A stretch of 59,383 bases of DNA from an uncultured Bacilli bacterium (GTDB lineage: Bacteria > Bacillota_I > Bacilli_A > RF39 > UBA660): NCBI GenBank assembly GCA_947629235.1, contig CANRCX010000008.1, positions 1-59,383 on the forward strand, read 5' to 3'. Below the pieces are notes generated by a model. It was given only the letters and a program-made list of their open reading frames with translations, was not told the DNA's origin and did no database searches. Positions 39,114 to 48,142 of the stretch are shown in pieces (within the stretch, counting starts at the first letter, position 1; the number at the start of each line of letters is the position of its first letter). A program made the position numbers and the translations under genes.

Positions 39114-39833
39114 TTATTTCAATTTTAAAGTTTTTTCTGAATAATTATCATCTTCCATAGATGAATCATCTATAAATAATTTAGAAAACTTTTCTTTATT
39201 TTCTTTTATATATTCATAATCTTCTATATCTAAAAGTTTCATTAAATTTGTAAAATCATTTTCAATCTCTTTTTTAAAATAATAAATATAAACAGGATCA
39301 TTACTTTCCATAATAGCTTCTTCTAGTTTTTCAATATTAGCATTTCTTATATTTTTAGCAAATTTATAAATAAATTCTATATCATTTAATTTAATAATAG
39401 CATCTTCTAACTTTTCAATATTAGCACCTTTAATATCTCTTGCAAAATAATAAATATATCTAGGACTATTACTTTTGATAATAGCATCTTCTAGTTTTTC
39501 AATATTAGCATCTTTAACATCTTTTGCAAAATAATAAATATACCTAGGGCTATTACTCTTTATAATAGTATCTTCTAACTCATTAATATTAGCACCTATA
39601 ATATCTTTTGCAAAGCAATAAATATAATATAAATTTCCATTCTTGATAATAGCATTTTCTAACTTTTCAATATTAGCATCTTTAATATTATTTGCAAATT
39701 CATAAATAAATTCAGCATCATTACTTTCAATAATTGCATTACATGCTATTTCACTATCAATAACTCCTAATTCTACTAATTTTATAAATCCTTTAAAATT
39801 TGTATACATTGTTTGCATTATATTTAAATTCAT
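39114..39833 (-). CDS. alpha-helical tandem-repeat protein (28-aa repeats)
   Basis: About six copies of ANIEKLEDAIIKSNSPRYIYYFAKDVKD-type units. Confidence 0.75.
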   Translation of the reverse strand: MNLNIMQTMYTNFKGFIKLVELGVIDSEIACNAIIESNDAEFIYEFANNIKDANIEKLENAIIKNGNLYYIYCFAKDIIGANINELEDTIIKSNSPRYIYYFAKDVKDANIEKLEDAIIKSNSPRYIYYFARDIKGANIEKLEDAIIKLNDIEFIYKFAKNIRNANIEKLEEAIMESNDPVYIYYFKKEIENDFTNLMKLLDIEDYEYIKENKEKFSKLFIDDSSMEDDNYSEKTLKLK

Positions 39834-39848
39834 TTATGTATTTCTCCT

Positions 39849-40592
39849 TTATAATTTAAATTTTAAAGTTAATGGATTATTCATATTTTTACTTAAATCA
39901 ATATTTTCTTCTTCTGATATTTCTTTAATTAATTCATCTGTATATAATAGCCCTTGTATTTCTCTATAACATGCATCAAGTAAATCTTTTCTTTTAACAT
40001 TATTAGTATCATTAATACAATCATAAATAGTATCTAAATCTTTAATTTTATTTCTTTTTAAAAATAATTTAAAATATTCATTGTCATCTAATGTAATTAA
40101 TGAAAATAAAAATGAATCAACATCTATAGATGGATAATAATAAATGTCATCATTACCAATATAATCATCATATAATAAATCATAAAGTGTTTGAATAAAT
40201 AATTTATACTCATAATATGAAGTAAATTCTTGATTTAGTTCATATTTTCTTTTTTCAGAAGTATTTCTATATTCTAAAAGACTAATTTTATTATTTAATT
40301 CATTAATAATAGAATCTTTTTGTTCTTTATTATATTTTTTATTTAATTCATCTTTTTTAATTTTATTAAATATGTTAATTAAAAACTCATAAATTGTTTC
40401 TTCCATTTCATCACTATAATATATCTCTATTGAATTCAATCTATTATAAAAACTTCTAATACAATTTAATTTAAAATTATAAAGTAGTTCTTTTAATTCA
40501 GAAGATAAATTAATATTACTTTCTATTTTTTTAACTACATCTAAATAATTATCATATAGATTTAATAAATTATATTTATTTATATTTTCCAT
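39849..40592 (-). CDS. uncharacterised paralog family, member A
   Basis: YYEYKLFIQTLYDLL, FKLFLKRNKI, DLLDACYREIQGLLYTDELIKEISEEENIDL..NPLTLKFKL. Confidence 0.7.
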   Translation of the reverse strand: MENINKYNLLNLYDNYLDVVKKIESNINLSSELKELLYNFKLNCIRSFYNRLNSIEIYYSDEMEETIYEFLINIFNKIKKDELNKKYNKEQKDSIINELNNKISLLEYRNTSEKRKYELNQEFTSYYEYKLFIQTLYDLLYDDYIGNDDIYYYPSIDVDSFLFSLITLDDNEYFKLFLKRNKIKDLDTIYDCINDTNNVKRKDLLDACYREIQGLLYTDELIKEISEEENIDLSKNMNNPLTLKFKL

Positions 40593-40603
40593 TATATTTT
40601 AAA

Positions 40604-41374
40604 TTAATTACTTTCTTTTAATGTTTTCAATCTTTTTTCAAGTCTTTTAATTTCATCTTGTTTTCTTTTTTCTTTTTGTTCATCAATTAATCTTTTTTGC
40701 TCATCATTAGCTATTTCCATATGTCCACATCTATTACAAACTCTTTGCCAAATAATTTCTTGAGATTCACTATTATAGTTAGAAATAACTTTCTTTTCCC
40801 AATTAGAAAATTGATGTCCTTCCTTACTACACATTGCAGAAGCTAAAATATGTAAGTAAACATCTTTATATTCATTAACTTTTTCTGAAAATGATTTTAA
40901 AATTGCTAATTGATAATCTATTGGTAATTCTTTTATAGTTTTTAATGTTTTTAACAATTCTTCTTTATCTAAGTCTGTATTTTGTACAAAATTTTCTATT
41001 TTCATTGATTCAAAATAACTTTTATAATCCCAAATAATTTCAAAATAATCTTCATTGTATTCATTACATCTATTTTCTTTTTGACCTAAATAAATACAAT
41101 ATTCACTTGCAAATGAATCAAATTTATCAGATTCAACTAATTCTTTAATTAAATTATAACCTTCATCAGCATCTTTCCAAAATGGACTTTTAAATTTAAC
41201 TTTAAGAATTCCATTATTTTGATTTTTATTATTTTCTAATTCTTCTTTAAATCTTTTTAATAAAATCTTTAATAATTTATTTTGCCATTTCTTATCAATA
41301 TTATCTATTTTTGGTTTTTGAATATTTTGATAATATTGATTACTAATATTAAATGCATTATCATTATATTTCAT
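40604..41374 (-). CDS. uncharacterised protein with C-terminal zinc-ribbon-like motif
   Basis: CSKEGHQFSNWEKK...WQRVCNRCGHMEIAN. Confidence 0.7.
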   Translation of the reverse strand: MKYNDNAFNISNQYYQNIQKPKIDNIDKKWQNKLLKILLKRFKEELENNKNQNNGILKVKFKSPFWKDADEGYNLIKELVESDKFDSFASEYCIYLGQKENRCNEYNEDYFEIIWDYKSYFESMKIENFVQNTDLDKEELLKTLKTIKELPIDYQLAILKSFSEKVNEYKDVYLHILASAMCSKEGHQFSNWEKKVISNYNSESQEIIWQRVCNRCGHMEIANDEQKRLIDEQKEKRKQDEIKRLEKRLKTLKESN

Positions 41375-41401
41375 ATATTTAATCTCCTTAAACTTATATA
41401 T

Positions 41402-42355
41402 TTATTCTATTTTTAGAGTTAATGGATTTTCACTTTCTTTATTAAGATTAATATTTTCTTCAGATATAGTTTCTTTAACTAATTCATCTGTATATTCAAA
41501 ACCTTGTATTTCTCTATAACAAGCATCAATTAAATCTTTTACATTTGCTTTAATATAATAAGTCATTTTATCTGGTACTTTATTAGATATATTAGTATCT
41601 TTAAAATTATTTCTTTCTATAAATAATTTTAAGAATTCAATAAAATGTATTTCAACATTTGTTGGAAGTTTAAGAGTATCAGAATTTTTATTCAATTCTA
41701 ATGTTTTTGATAAAACTATTTTAAATGTAAATAACATATCATTATTTAATACATTTTCATCTTTATTATTAATACTTTCCATATATAATCTATCCATAAG
41801 CATTTGAATAAATAATTTATATGCATAGTAACCTCTTACTTCATTTATTTCATAATTTCTTCTTCTATTAACATTTTCACTTTCTAATATTCCAATTTTA
41901 TTATTTATTTCATTAATATTATTTTCTATTATATTTTTAAGATCAATATCTTCTTTTGTATTTAATTTATTTGGTATTTCTTTTGTTTCATAACTTTTAA
42001 TAGAATTTAATACTGAAATTAATGCTTCATTCATACTTGGATTATATAAAGAAATTACTCTATTATATAACATATTAACTGTATTTAATTCAAAATAGTA
42101 AAGCATTTTTCTAAAATTATATTCTGAATTTAAATTATTCTTTAATTTATAATCAGCACATATATCTATTATTTCTTTTGCTATTTCTAAATAATTATTT
42201 TCATAAGTAATATATAAATCACTAGTACATTTTATAAATTCTATTTTTTTATAAAATTCATTTATTTCTTTATTTATGAATTCTTTCTTTTCTTCTTCTT
42301 TTCTTTTTTCTTCTTTATTAATACATTCATCAAAAGCTTTATATAAATTTCTCAT
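41402..42355 (-). CDS. uncharacterised paralog family, member B
   Basis: YYAYKLFIQMLMDRLY, FLKLFIERNNF, DLIDACYREIQGFEYTDELVKETISEENINL..NPLTLKIE. Confidence 0.7.
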   Translation of the reverse strand: MRNLYKAFDECINKEEKRKEEEKKEFINKEINEFYKKIEFIKCTSDLYITYENNYLEIAKEIIDICADYKLKNNLNSEYNFRKMLYYFELNTVNMLYNRVISLYNPSMNEALISVLNSIKSYETKEIPNKLNTKEDIDLKNIIENNINEINNKIGILESENVNRRRNYEINEVRGYYAYKLFIQMLMDRLYMESINNKDENVLNNDMLFTFKIVLSKTLELNKNSDTLKLPTNVEIHFIEFLKLFIERNNFKDTNISNKVPDKMTYYIKANVKDLIDACYREIQGFEYTDELVKETISEENINLNKESENPLTLKIE

Positions 42356-42371
42356 AATTTCTCCTTCAATT

Positions 42372-42923
42372 TTAATCTATTTTTAAAGTTAATGGGTTAT
42401 TTTCATCTCCTAGAGTAATATTTTCTTCTTTAGCAACTTCTTCAATTAATTTATCATAATAATCAAACCCTTGTATTTCTCTATAACAAATATCAATTAA
42501 ATCTTTTATTTTAAATTTCATTCTTAAATTGTTTTCAGAAAGTTCATCATAAACTGATACATAATTATTATATACACTTGAATTATCTAATTTATTTCTT
42601 TCTATAAATAATTTTAAAAACTCTTTAAAATGTTCTCCAAATTCATTTAAAATTCTTATTTCATAACAATCTACATCTTTAAATGTTTTTATTTTTGAAT
42701 TAGGTATATATTCTATTAATAATGAAAATATTATTTCTCTATTTAAAACATTGTAAATAGTACTATAATTTTCATCATGCAATCTTTCAATTAACATTTG
42801 AATAAATAATTTATAAGCATAATATGCATTTATTTCATTTTTTATATATTCTTGTCTTAAACCTAATGCCATTTTCTTTTCAAACTTAATTTGTTCACTT
42901 TTAAGTTCATATAAATTTTCCAT
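42372..42923 (-). CDS. uncharacterised paralog family, member C (short)
   Basis: YYAYKLFIQMLIERL, FLKLFIERNKL, DLIDICYREIQGFDYYDKLIEEVAKEENITL..NPLTLKID. Confidence 0.7.
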   Translation of the reverse strand: MENLYELKSEQIKFEKKMALGLRQEYIKNEINAYYAYKLFIQMLIERLHDENYSTIYNVLNREIIFSLLIEYIPNSKIKTFKDVDCYEIRILNEFGEHFKEFLKLFIERNKLDNSSVYNNYVSVYDELSENNLRMKFKIKDLIDICYREIQGFDYYDKLIEEVAKEENITLGDENNPLTLKID

Positions 42924-42975
42924 AAACCCTCCTAAAATCGTTATTTATTATATCACTATATAAATCAAAGTCAAA

Positions 42976-43914
42976 TTAAATTACATTAAAAGTAGATCTT
43001 TTAATTGATAAAACTTTATTTGAAATAGTTTCATATATTTCTTTATTTTCATTATAAAATTTTTCAAAAATATCTTTATTTTCTTTGAATAATTTATCTA
43101 TATTTTTAAATATTTCTTCTTTTATATTATCATCTAATGTATTATTACATTCAAATAATTTTGGATTATATATTTTATCATTATTCGAAAATTTAAAAAA
43201 AGCATTATCTATATTTAATATTTTAGATGTTATTTTTAAATCAGTTAATCCAGTTAAATCATATTTATCTTTTCTTTTATATGTTTCGCTTCTAGTAGCA
43301 TCTAAATAATAATCTATATTGTTATAGTTAGCATATGTAATTAAATGATTACCAATTATTTTTAATAATATATTAGATAATTTATCACTATTAGTATCTA
43401 AATAACAAGAAATATTATAAGATTCAATATCTAGTTTATTAAATATATCACAAAGCATAGAAGAAATATGTCTACATACACCACTACCATTAAATATGTT
43501 AACTGCAAATAAAGAATAAAATTCATTATAATCTTTATCTATTAATTTAAAACTTTTATTTTTAGATAAATAACCATTATATAAAGTATTTATATACATT
43601 CTGTATATTGAATATGGATCTTTATTATCAAATGTTTCATTTAAAACTTTATAGTTATTTAAAAATTCATTATATAAATTTCTTATTTCAACTAATTCTT
43701 TTGTTTTAATATTTCCTTTAGATAAAATAAGAGTACATAATATTATTGCACTAATACAAGATATATTATCAAGATAACCATATAAAGCAGTATTACTAGA
43801 TAATATATCTATAGTACTAGATGAAATCATACTTAAAAAAGTACATTTTGATATATTATTATAAGTATTAATACTCATATTTTTTAAAATTTCATCAATT
43901 ATATTATTATTCAT
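42976..43914 (-). CDS. transglutaminase-like cysteine peptidase-fold protein
   Basis: Ordered Cys-His-Asp candidates: GSGVCRHISSMLCDIFNKLDIES, GNHLITYANYNNIDYYLDATRS. Confidence 0.6.
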   Translation of the reverse strand: MNNNIIDEILKNMSINTYNNISKCTFLSMISSSTIDILSSNTALYGYLDNISCISAIILCTLILSKGNIKTKELVEIRNLYNEFLNNYKVLNETFDNKDPYSIYRMYINTLYNGYLSKNKSFKLIDKDYNEFYSLFAVNIFNGSGVCRHISSMLCDIFNKLDIESYNISCYLDTNSDKLSNILLKIIGNHLITYANYNNIDYYLDATRSETYKRKDKYDLTGLTDLKITSKILNIDNAFFKFSNNDKIYNPKLFECNNTLDDNIKEEIFKNIDKLFKENKDIFEKFYNENKEIYETISNKVLSIKRSTFNVI

Positions 43915-43976
43915 ATTATTCCTTAAAACCTTAGAAAATATTATATAATCTATAATATTTTTGTCAATAAAAAAGA

Positions 43977-44270
43977 TTATAAATTATTTATAATCTCTTC
44001 TAAATCTTCTTCTGTACGAAAACCAATTAATTCTTCTTCTTTTTTACCATCTACAAAAAATATTAATGTAGGTACACTCATAATTCTATATTTTAAAGTA
44101 AGTTTTTCAAATTTATCTATATCTACTTTAATAATATCTATTTTATCTTGTAAGTTTTCTAGAACTGGACTCATCATTTTACAAGGACCACACCATTCTG
44201 CATAGAAATCAACTAAATGTTTTCCTTCTTTAACAAGATCATCTAAATTATCTTCTTCTAAATATCTCAT
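43977..44270 (-). CDS. trxA: thioredoxin
   Basis: LVDFYAEWCGPCKMMSPVLE, SVPTLIFFVDGK. Confidence 0.92.
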   Translation of the reverse strand: MRYLEEDNLDDLVKEGKHLVDFYAEWCGPCKMMSPVLENLQDKIDIIKVDIDKFEKLTLKYRIMSVPTLIFFVDGKKEEELIGFRTEEDLEEIINNL

Positions 44271-44941
44271 TCTATTTTTCCTTTCTCTTTTAGAAAATTT
44301 AAATTTTCTTCTGTTATTATATCATATTTTAAGAATAATTCTATTGCTTCTTTATTAAAGTTTTTACTATCATCTTTATATGTCTTACTAAGATTATTAA
44401 TTTCATTTATAACTATTCTTACATTCTCTACAGATTTACTCATTATAGGCGTATTATCTAATATTTTATTAGCTAATAGTGATTCATCTATTCCTTTTAC
44501 TTTTATAAATGGTTGAGTAAATACAAATAGTAATAGAAATACTATAATATAACTTTCAATAAAACCAACTATTCCACCTAATAATTTTGAAACAAATCCA
44601 AATATAACAGTAATTTTTAATACTCCTTCAATTATACCACTTATTTTTAATATAATTCTAAGTATTAAATATAATATTGAAAATACTACAAAGAATGCGA
44701 TTAATTCATAAAGTAATATATTTAAAATTGATACACCTTTAAATATTCCATTAAAATTAAAGAATGGTAAATTTTTATATAAGAATGTAGAAACTGGTAC
44801 TCTTAAATAAAAAGAAATTACTAAAACTGCTATTAAACCTACAAGTAAAACAGTTTGTTTAAAGAATCCCCTTCTAAAACCAGACATTATACCTAAAATA
44901 AAAACTATTATTATAATTGCATCTAAAATTGTTAATACCAT
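44267..44941 (-). CDS. CvpA family membrane protein
   Basis: LDAIIIIVFILGIMSGFRRGFFKQTV; multi-TM; overlaps trx start. Confidence 0.75.
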   Translation of the reverse strand: MVLTILDAIIIIVFILGIMSGFRRGFFKQTVLLVGLIAVLVISFYLRVPVSTFLYKNLPFFNFNGIFKGVSILNILLYELIAFFVVFSILYLILRIILKISGIIEGVLKITVIFGFVSKLLGGIVGFIESYIIVFLLLFVFTQPFIKVKGIDESLLANKILDNTPIMSKSVENVRIVINEINNLSKTYKDDSKNFNKEAIELFLKYDIITEENLNFLKEKGKIE

Positions 44942-46434
44942 TATTTTGTTCCTCCTAAACTGATTATATATGGAAATTCTAAACTTCCATCCCCACTTTC
45001 TATTTTAACATTTTTATTAAGTGTTATTACAGGTCTTACACTAAATGAATTTGTTACTTTACTTTCATTAATAACATTTTTGTTTACTACAAAATTATAT
45101 GCATCACTTCCATTATAATATGCAGGTGACATTGTCCAATATGAATCATCAAAATTTAAAAAGCTATTATTATTAAATACATCAAATCCTGCATTCATAA
45201 CTTCGTTTTTAGTAATTAAAGCTATTGGATAAGTAAGAACTTTACTACCATATTCATTATTTATAGTAAGCCTGTCATTAATATTATAACACTCATAATT
45301 AATTTTATTATTATTCATTTCAAAATAACCAGTATTATTATTACCAAATCCAAGTGTTCCATAAAATACTCTGTTATTTGTAAATTCTTTAGTTTTTCTA
45401 TTATTACAATAAATTGTATCATTAGATATATAATCTTTATAATCACTTAAATTCTCTTTAAAATAGTTTTCTAAATATGTTTTTATATCACTTGAAGATG
45501 TATTATTATGTTCAAGTTTATATTCACTACTACTAACTGTTCCATACATAAATCCAACATATGCATTTGAATTAGATTTACTATTAAATACACTACTTTC
45601 AAGAGTATCATTTACACATACATTATTTTCATATTTTCCACTATAAATAACTCTTATTCCATTATCCATAGTAGTTCTAATTATTCTATAGCAACTATCT
45701 GCTAGGACTAAATTATTATTTAAGTCTTTATTTCCCCTATAGAAATATATAGTTGCTCCATTTATACTATTATTTGTATAATATACTCCATTTGTATTTA
45801 TATCATTTAAATCTACATTATTAATAGATGATATAGCACTTTCTTCAATAATTTTACCTAGTGTACCTTTTTCATATATATCTTGTCCAATATTAATATT
45901 TTTAGATGCTGTTATATCTATATTAGATGAAAATGTTTTATTCATATTATCACTTTGATCTGTATCAGTTTTAAGAAATGTAATTGTCATTTTATATGAA
46001 TGAGTTTGTCCTTTTTTTAATTCTATATTACTTGCGATTAATTCATCAGTAGTTGGCATAATACTTTCATCTCTATATGCTCCAAAATTATTGTCTTCTA
46101 TAAGTATATATACTAAATCATTAGGATTTGCAAAATTATTAACTACATTTTCAAGTTTTATATCATAATGAACATCATAGTCTCCTTTATTTTTAATAGT
46201 AAATGTTTTAGTTATACTATCTCCAGTATATGCATTTAACATAGTTACATTACTTGTATCAGTATATACAATATCAGTATTACCTTCAAAAGTATTAAGA
46301 TTAATATTTTTACCTTCACCAAATACTTTTACACTAAAATAAGCATAAGTACATGTTAGCATAAATATTGAAACTAATATTATACCAATACTTGCAAGTA
46401 TCATACTTAATTTATAATTATTCATAGTATCCAA
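44941..46434 (-). CDS. surface protein: N-terminal TM with TasA/camelysin-like domain, C-terminal C-type-lectin/FGE-like domain
   Basis: LTCTYAYFSVKVFGEG N-terminus; YWTMSPAYYNGSDAYNFVV...SFSVRPVITLNKNVKIESGDGSLEFPYII. Confidence 0.6.
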   Translation of the reverse strand: MDTMNNYKLSMILASIGIILVSIFMLTCTYAYFSVKVFGEGKNINLNTFEGNTDIVYTDTSNVTMLNAYTGDSITKTFTIKNKGDYDVHYDIKLENVVNNFANPNDLVYILIEDNNFGAYRDESIMPTTDELIASNIELKKGQTHSYKMTITFLKTDTDQSDNMNKTFSSNIDITASKNINIGQDIYEKGTLGKIIEESAISSINNVDLNDINTNGVYYTNNSINGATIYFYRGNKDLNNNLVLADSCYRIIRTTMDNGIRVIYSGKYENNVCVNDTLESSVFNSKSNSNAYVGFMYGTVSSSEYKLEHNNTSSSDIKTYLENYFKENLSDYKDYISNDTIYCNNRKTKEFTNNRVFYGTLGFGNNNTGYFEMNNNKINYECYNINDRLTINNEYGSKVLTYPIALITKNEVMNAGFDVFNNNSFLNFDDSYWTMSPAYYNGSDAYNFVVNKNVINESKVTNSFSVRPVITLNKNVKIESGDGSLEFPYIISLGGTK

Positions 46435-46541
46435 TCCTTTAACTATTGTAATATTTATTTTTAATCTATGATAATTATATAATTAATAAGCTTTTTTTTC
46501 AATAAAAATTGAAATAATTACATTAATTTGATAAAATATGT

Positions 46542-47111
46542 TTGAAGGAGAAAAGAGTTATGTTAAAGGAAAAAGATATACTTGATGAAAGAAAGTCAAA
46601 AATATTAAGACAAAAAAGTAATGAAGTAACTTTTCCAATGAAAGAAGAAGATATTTCCTTAATTAATGAAATGATTATGTATTTAAGACTTAGTCAAGAT
46701 GAAGAATATGCTGAAAAAAATAATATTAGAGCTGGCATGGGATTATCTGCAGTACAACTTGGAAAATTAAAAAGATTTTTTGTCATTTCATATAAAAAAG
46801 AAGATGGAACATTTGAAGAATATAAAGTTGTTAATCCTAAAATAGTATCTAACTCTACTGAATTAATTTATGTAGAAGAAGGAGAAGGATGCTTAAGTGT
46901 AAATAGATATGTAGAAGGAATTGTTCCAAGATATGCAAGAGTTACAGTTGAGTATTATGATGAATTTGGTAATAAAAAAGAAGTAAGAGTTCGTGAAGAA
47001 ATAGCTGTTGCCTTTCAACATGAAATAGATCATTTAAATGGAATATTGTTTTTAGATAGGATTGATAAAAAAGATCCATATAAAAATAAAGATAATATGA
47101 GAAGTATATAA
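46542..47111 (+). CDS. def: peptide deformylase
   Basis: GLSAVQLG, EGCLSV, AVAFQHEIDHLNGILFLDRI. Confidence 0.92.
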   Translation: MKEKRVMLKEKDILDERKSKILRQKSNEVTFPMKEEDISLINEMIMYLRLSQDEEYAEKNNIRAGMGLSAVQLGKLKRFFVISYKKEDGTFEEYKVVNPKIVSNSTELIYVEEGEGCLSVNRYVEGIVPRYARVTVEYYDEFGNKKEVRVREEIAVAFQHEIDHLNGILFLDRIDKKDPYKNKDNMRSI

Positions 47112-47124
47112 AATGTAAATGAAT

Positions 47125-47160
47125 ACAAAATAAAAAAGTATTTGTTTACTTTTTTATTTT
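47125..47160 (+). terminator. Rho-independent terminator
   Basis: AAAAAAGTA-TTTGTT-TACTTTTTT. Confidence 0.6.
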
Positions 47161-47193
47161 TTTACTTTATAATTAATATAGGTGAAATAAAAT

Positions 47194-48102
47194 ATGGAAA
47201 AAGGATATGTAAAAAGGTTAATTTTCTGGGGAGTTGTTTGGTTAATAATAGTTGCTTGTGCAGGAGTTGGAATATATATGTATTTCGATGGTCATGGAGA
47301 AATGGGTAAAATTAGACAAAAACTAGTACCTATTGCTGATAGATTTAATGGCCTATCATATATAGTAAACTTAAAACAAAATAATAATACAAATGTTACT
47401 GCTAAAGTAAAACAAGATAAAATTGTAATTACTTATATTACAGATAGAAGTAAATTGAGTTTCGACTTTGTTTATTCAAAAGAAGGAAATTATGAAGTAC
47501 TTACTAATAAATATAATACAAGTGATTCATATGCTGGTGAATTGATATCTCGTGGTATGATTGATGCTGTATATTTAGTTAATTCTGGTACTGGTAGTGT
47601 ATTTGATACTTATGAAAGAGGAGATTTTACTGAAACTACTGTTGCTCAAGGAGTTAATATTATAAATGGAAATGATATTCAAACTAAAATTAATATTAAT
47701 GCTAATATAGTTGATAATATGAAAAATAGTGATCAACCACAAACATCTACAAATTATATTAATGAAGATGATTTAACTACTATGTTAGATGAGATTGATA
47801 TGAATAATAGATATGAAATTGCTAAAAATGATATTAAAATACTTGTAATTAATACTGATGAAACATACGAAATATATGCTGAAAATTCTGGAGCTGAAGT
47901 GAATGATGATTTCTATAATTCAATTATTAATATTGTTAGAATATTAAGTGAACCTGCTTATAATTCAATTATTAAAAATGAAGAAAGATTTAATAAATAT
48001 AACAAAACTGATATTTATGAAGTAACAGTTAATGCTGAAGTTAATGTAGAAAATACATTTAATGAAGATAGTGCAATACTTAAATTAGTAATTAAAAAAT
48101 AA
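47194..48102 (+). CDS. membrane-anchored hypothetical protein
   Basis: Single N-terminal TM; RBS AGGTGAAA. Confidence 0.65.
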   Translation: MEKGYVKRLIFWGVVWLIIVACAGVGIYMYFDGHGEMGKIRQKLVPIADRFNGLSYIVNLKQNNNTNVTAKVKQDKIVITYITDRSKLSFDFVYSKEGNYEVLTNKYNTSDSYAGELISRGMIDAVYLVNSGTGSVFDTYERGDFTETTVAQGVNIINGNDIQTKININANIVDNMKNSDQPQTSTNYINEDDLTTMLDEIDMNNRYEIAKNDIKILVINTDETYEIYAENSGAEVNDDFYNSIINIVRILSEPAYNSIIKNEERFNKYNKTDIYEVTVNAEVNVENTFNEDSAILKLVIKK

Positions 48103-48109
48103 TAAAAAT

Positions 48110-48138
48110 AAAAAGCTTTCAATTTGAAAGCTTTTATT
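48110..48138. terminator. bidirectional terminator
   Basis: AAAGCTTTC-AATTT-GAAAGCTTTT. Confidence 0.7.
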
Positions 48139-48142
48139 ATGA

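Noticed and set aside
39114-39833. 84-bp periodic repeats as CRISPR or intergenic repeats
   Set aside because: They are in-frame repeats in an intact ORF with conserved peptide units.
39849-42923. Encapsulin cargo system based on the conserved C-terminal tail
   Set aside because: NPLTLK differs from the known cargo-loading motif and no shell protein gene is present in the window; kept only as a generic tag hypothesis.
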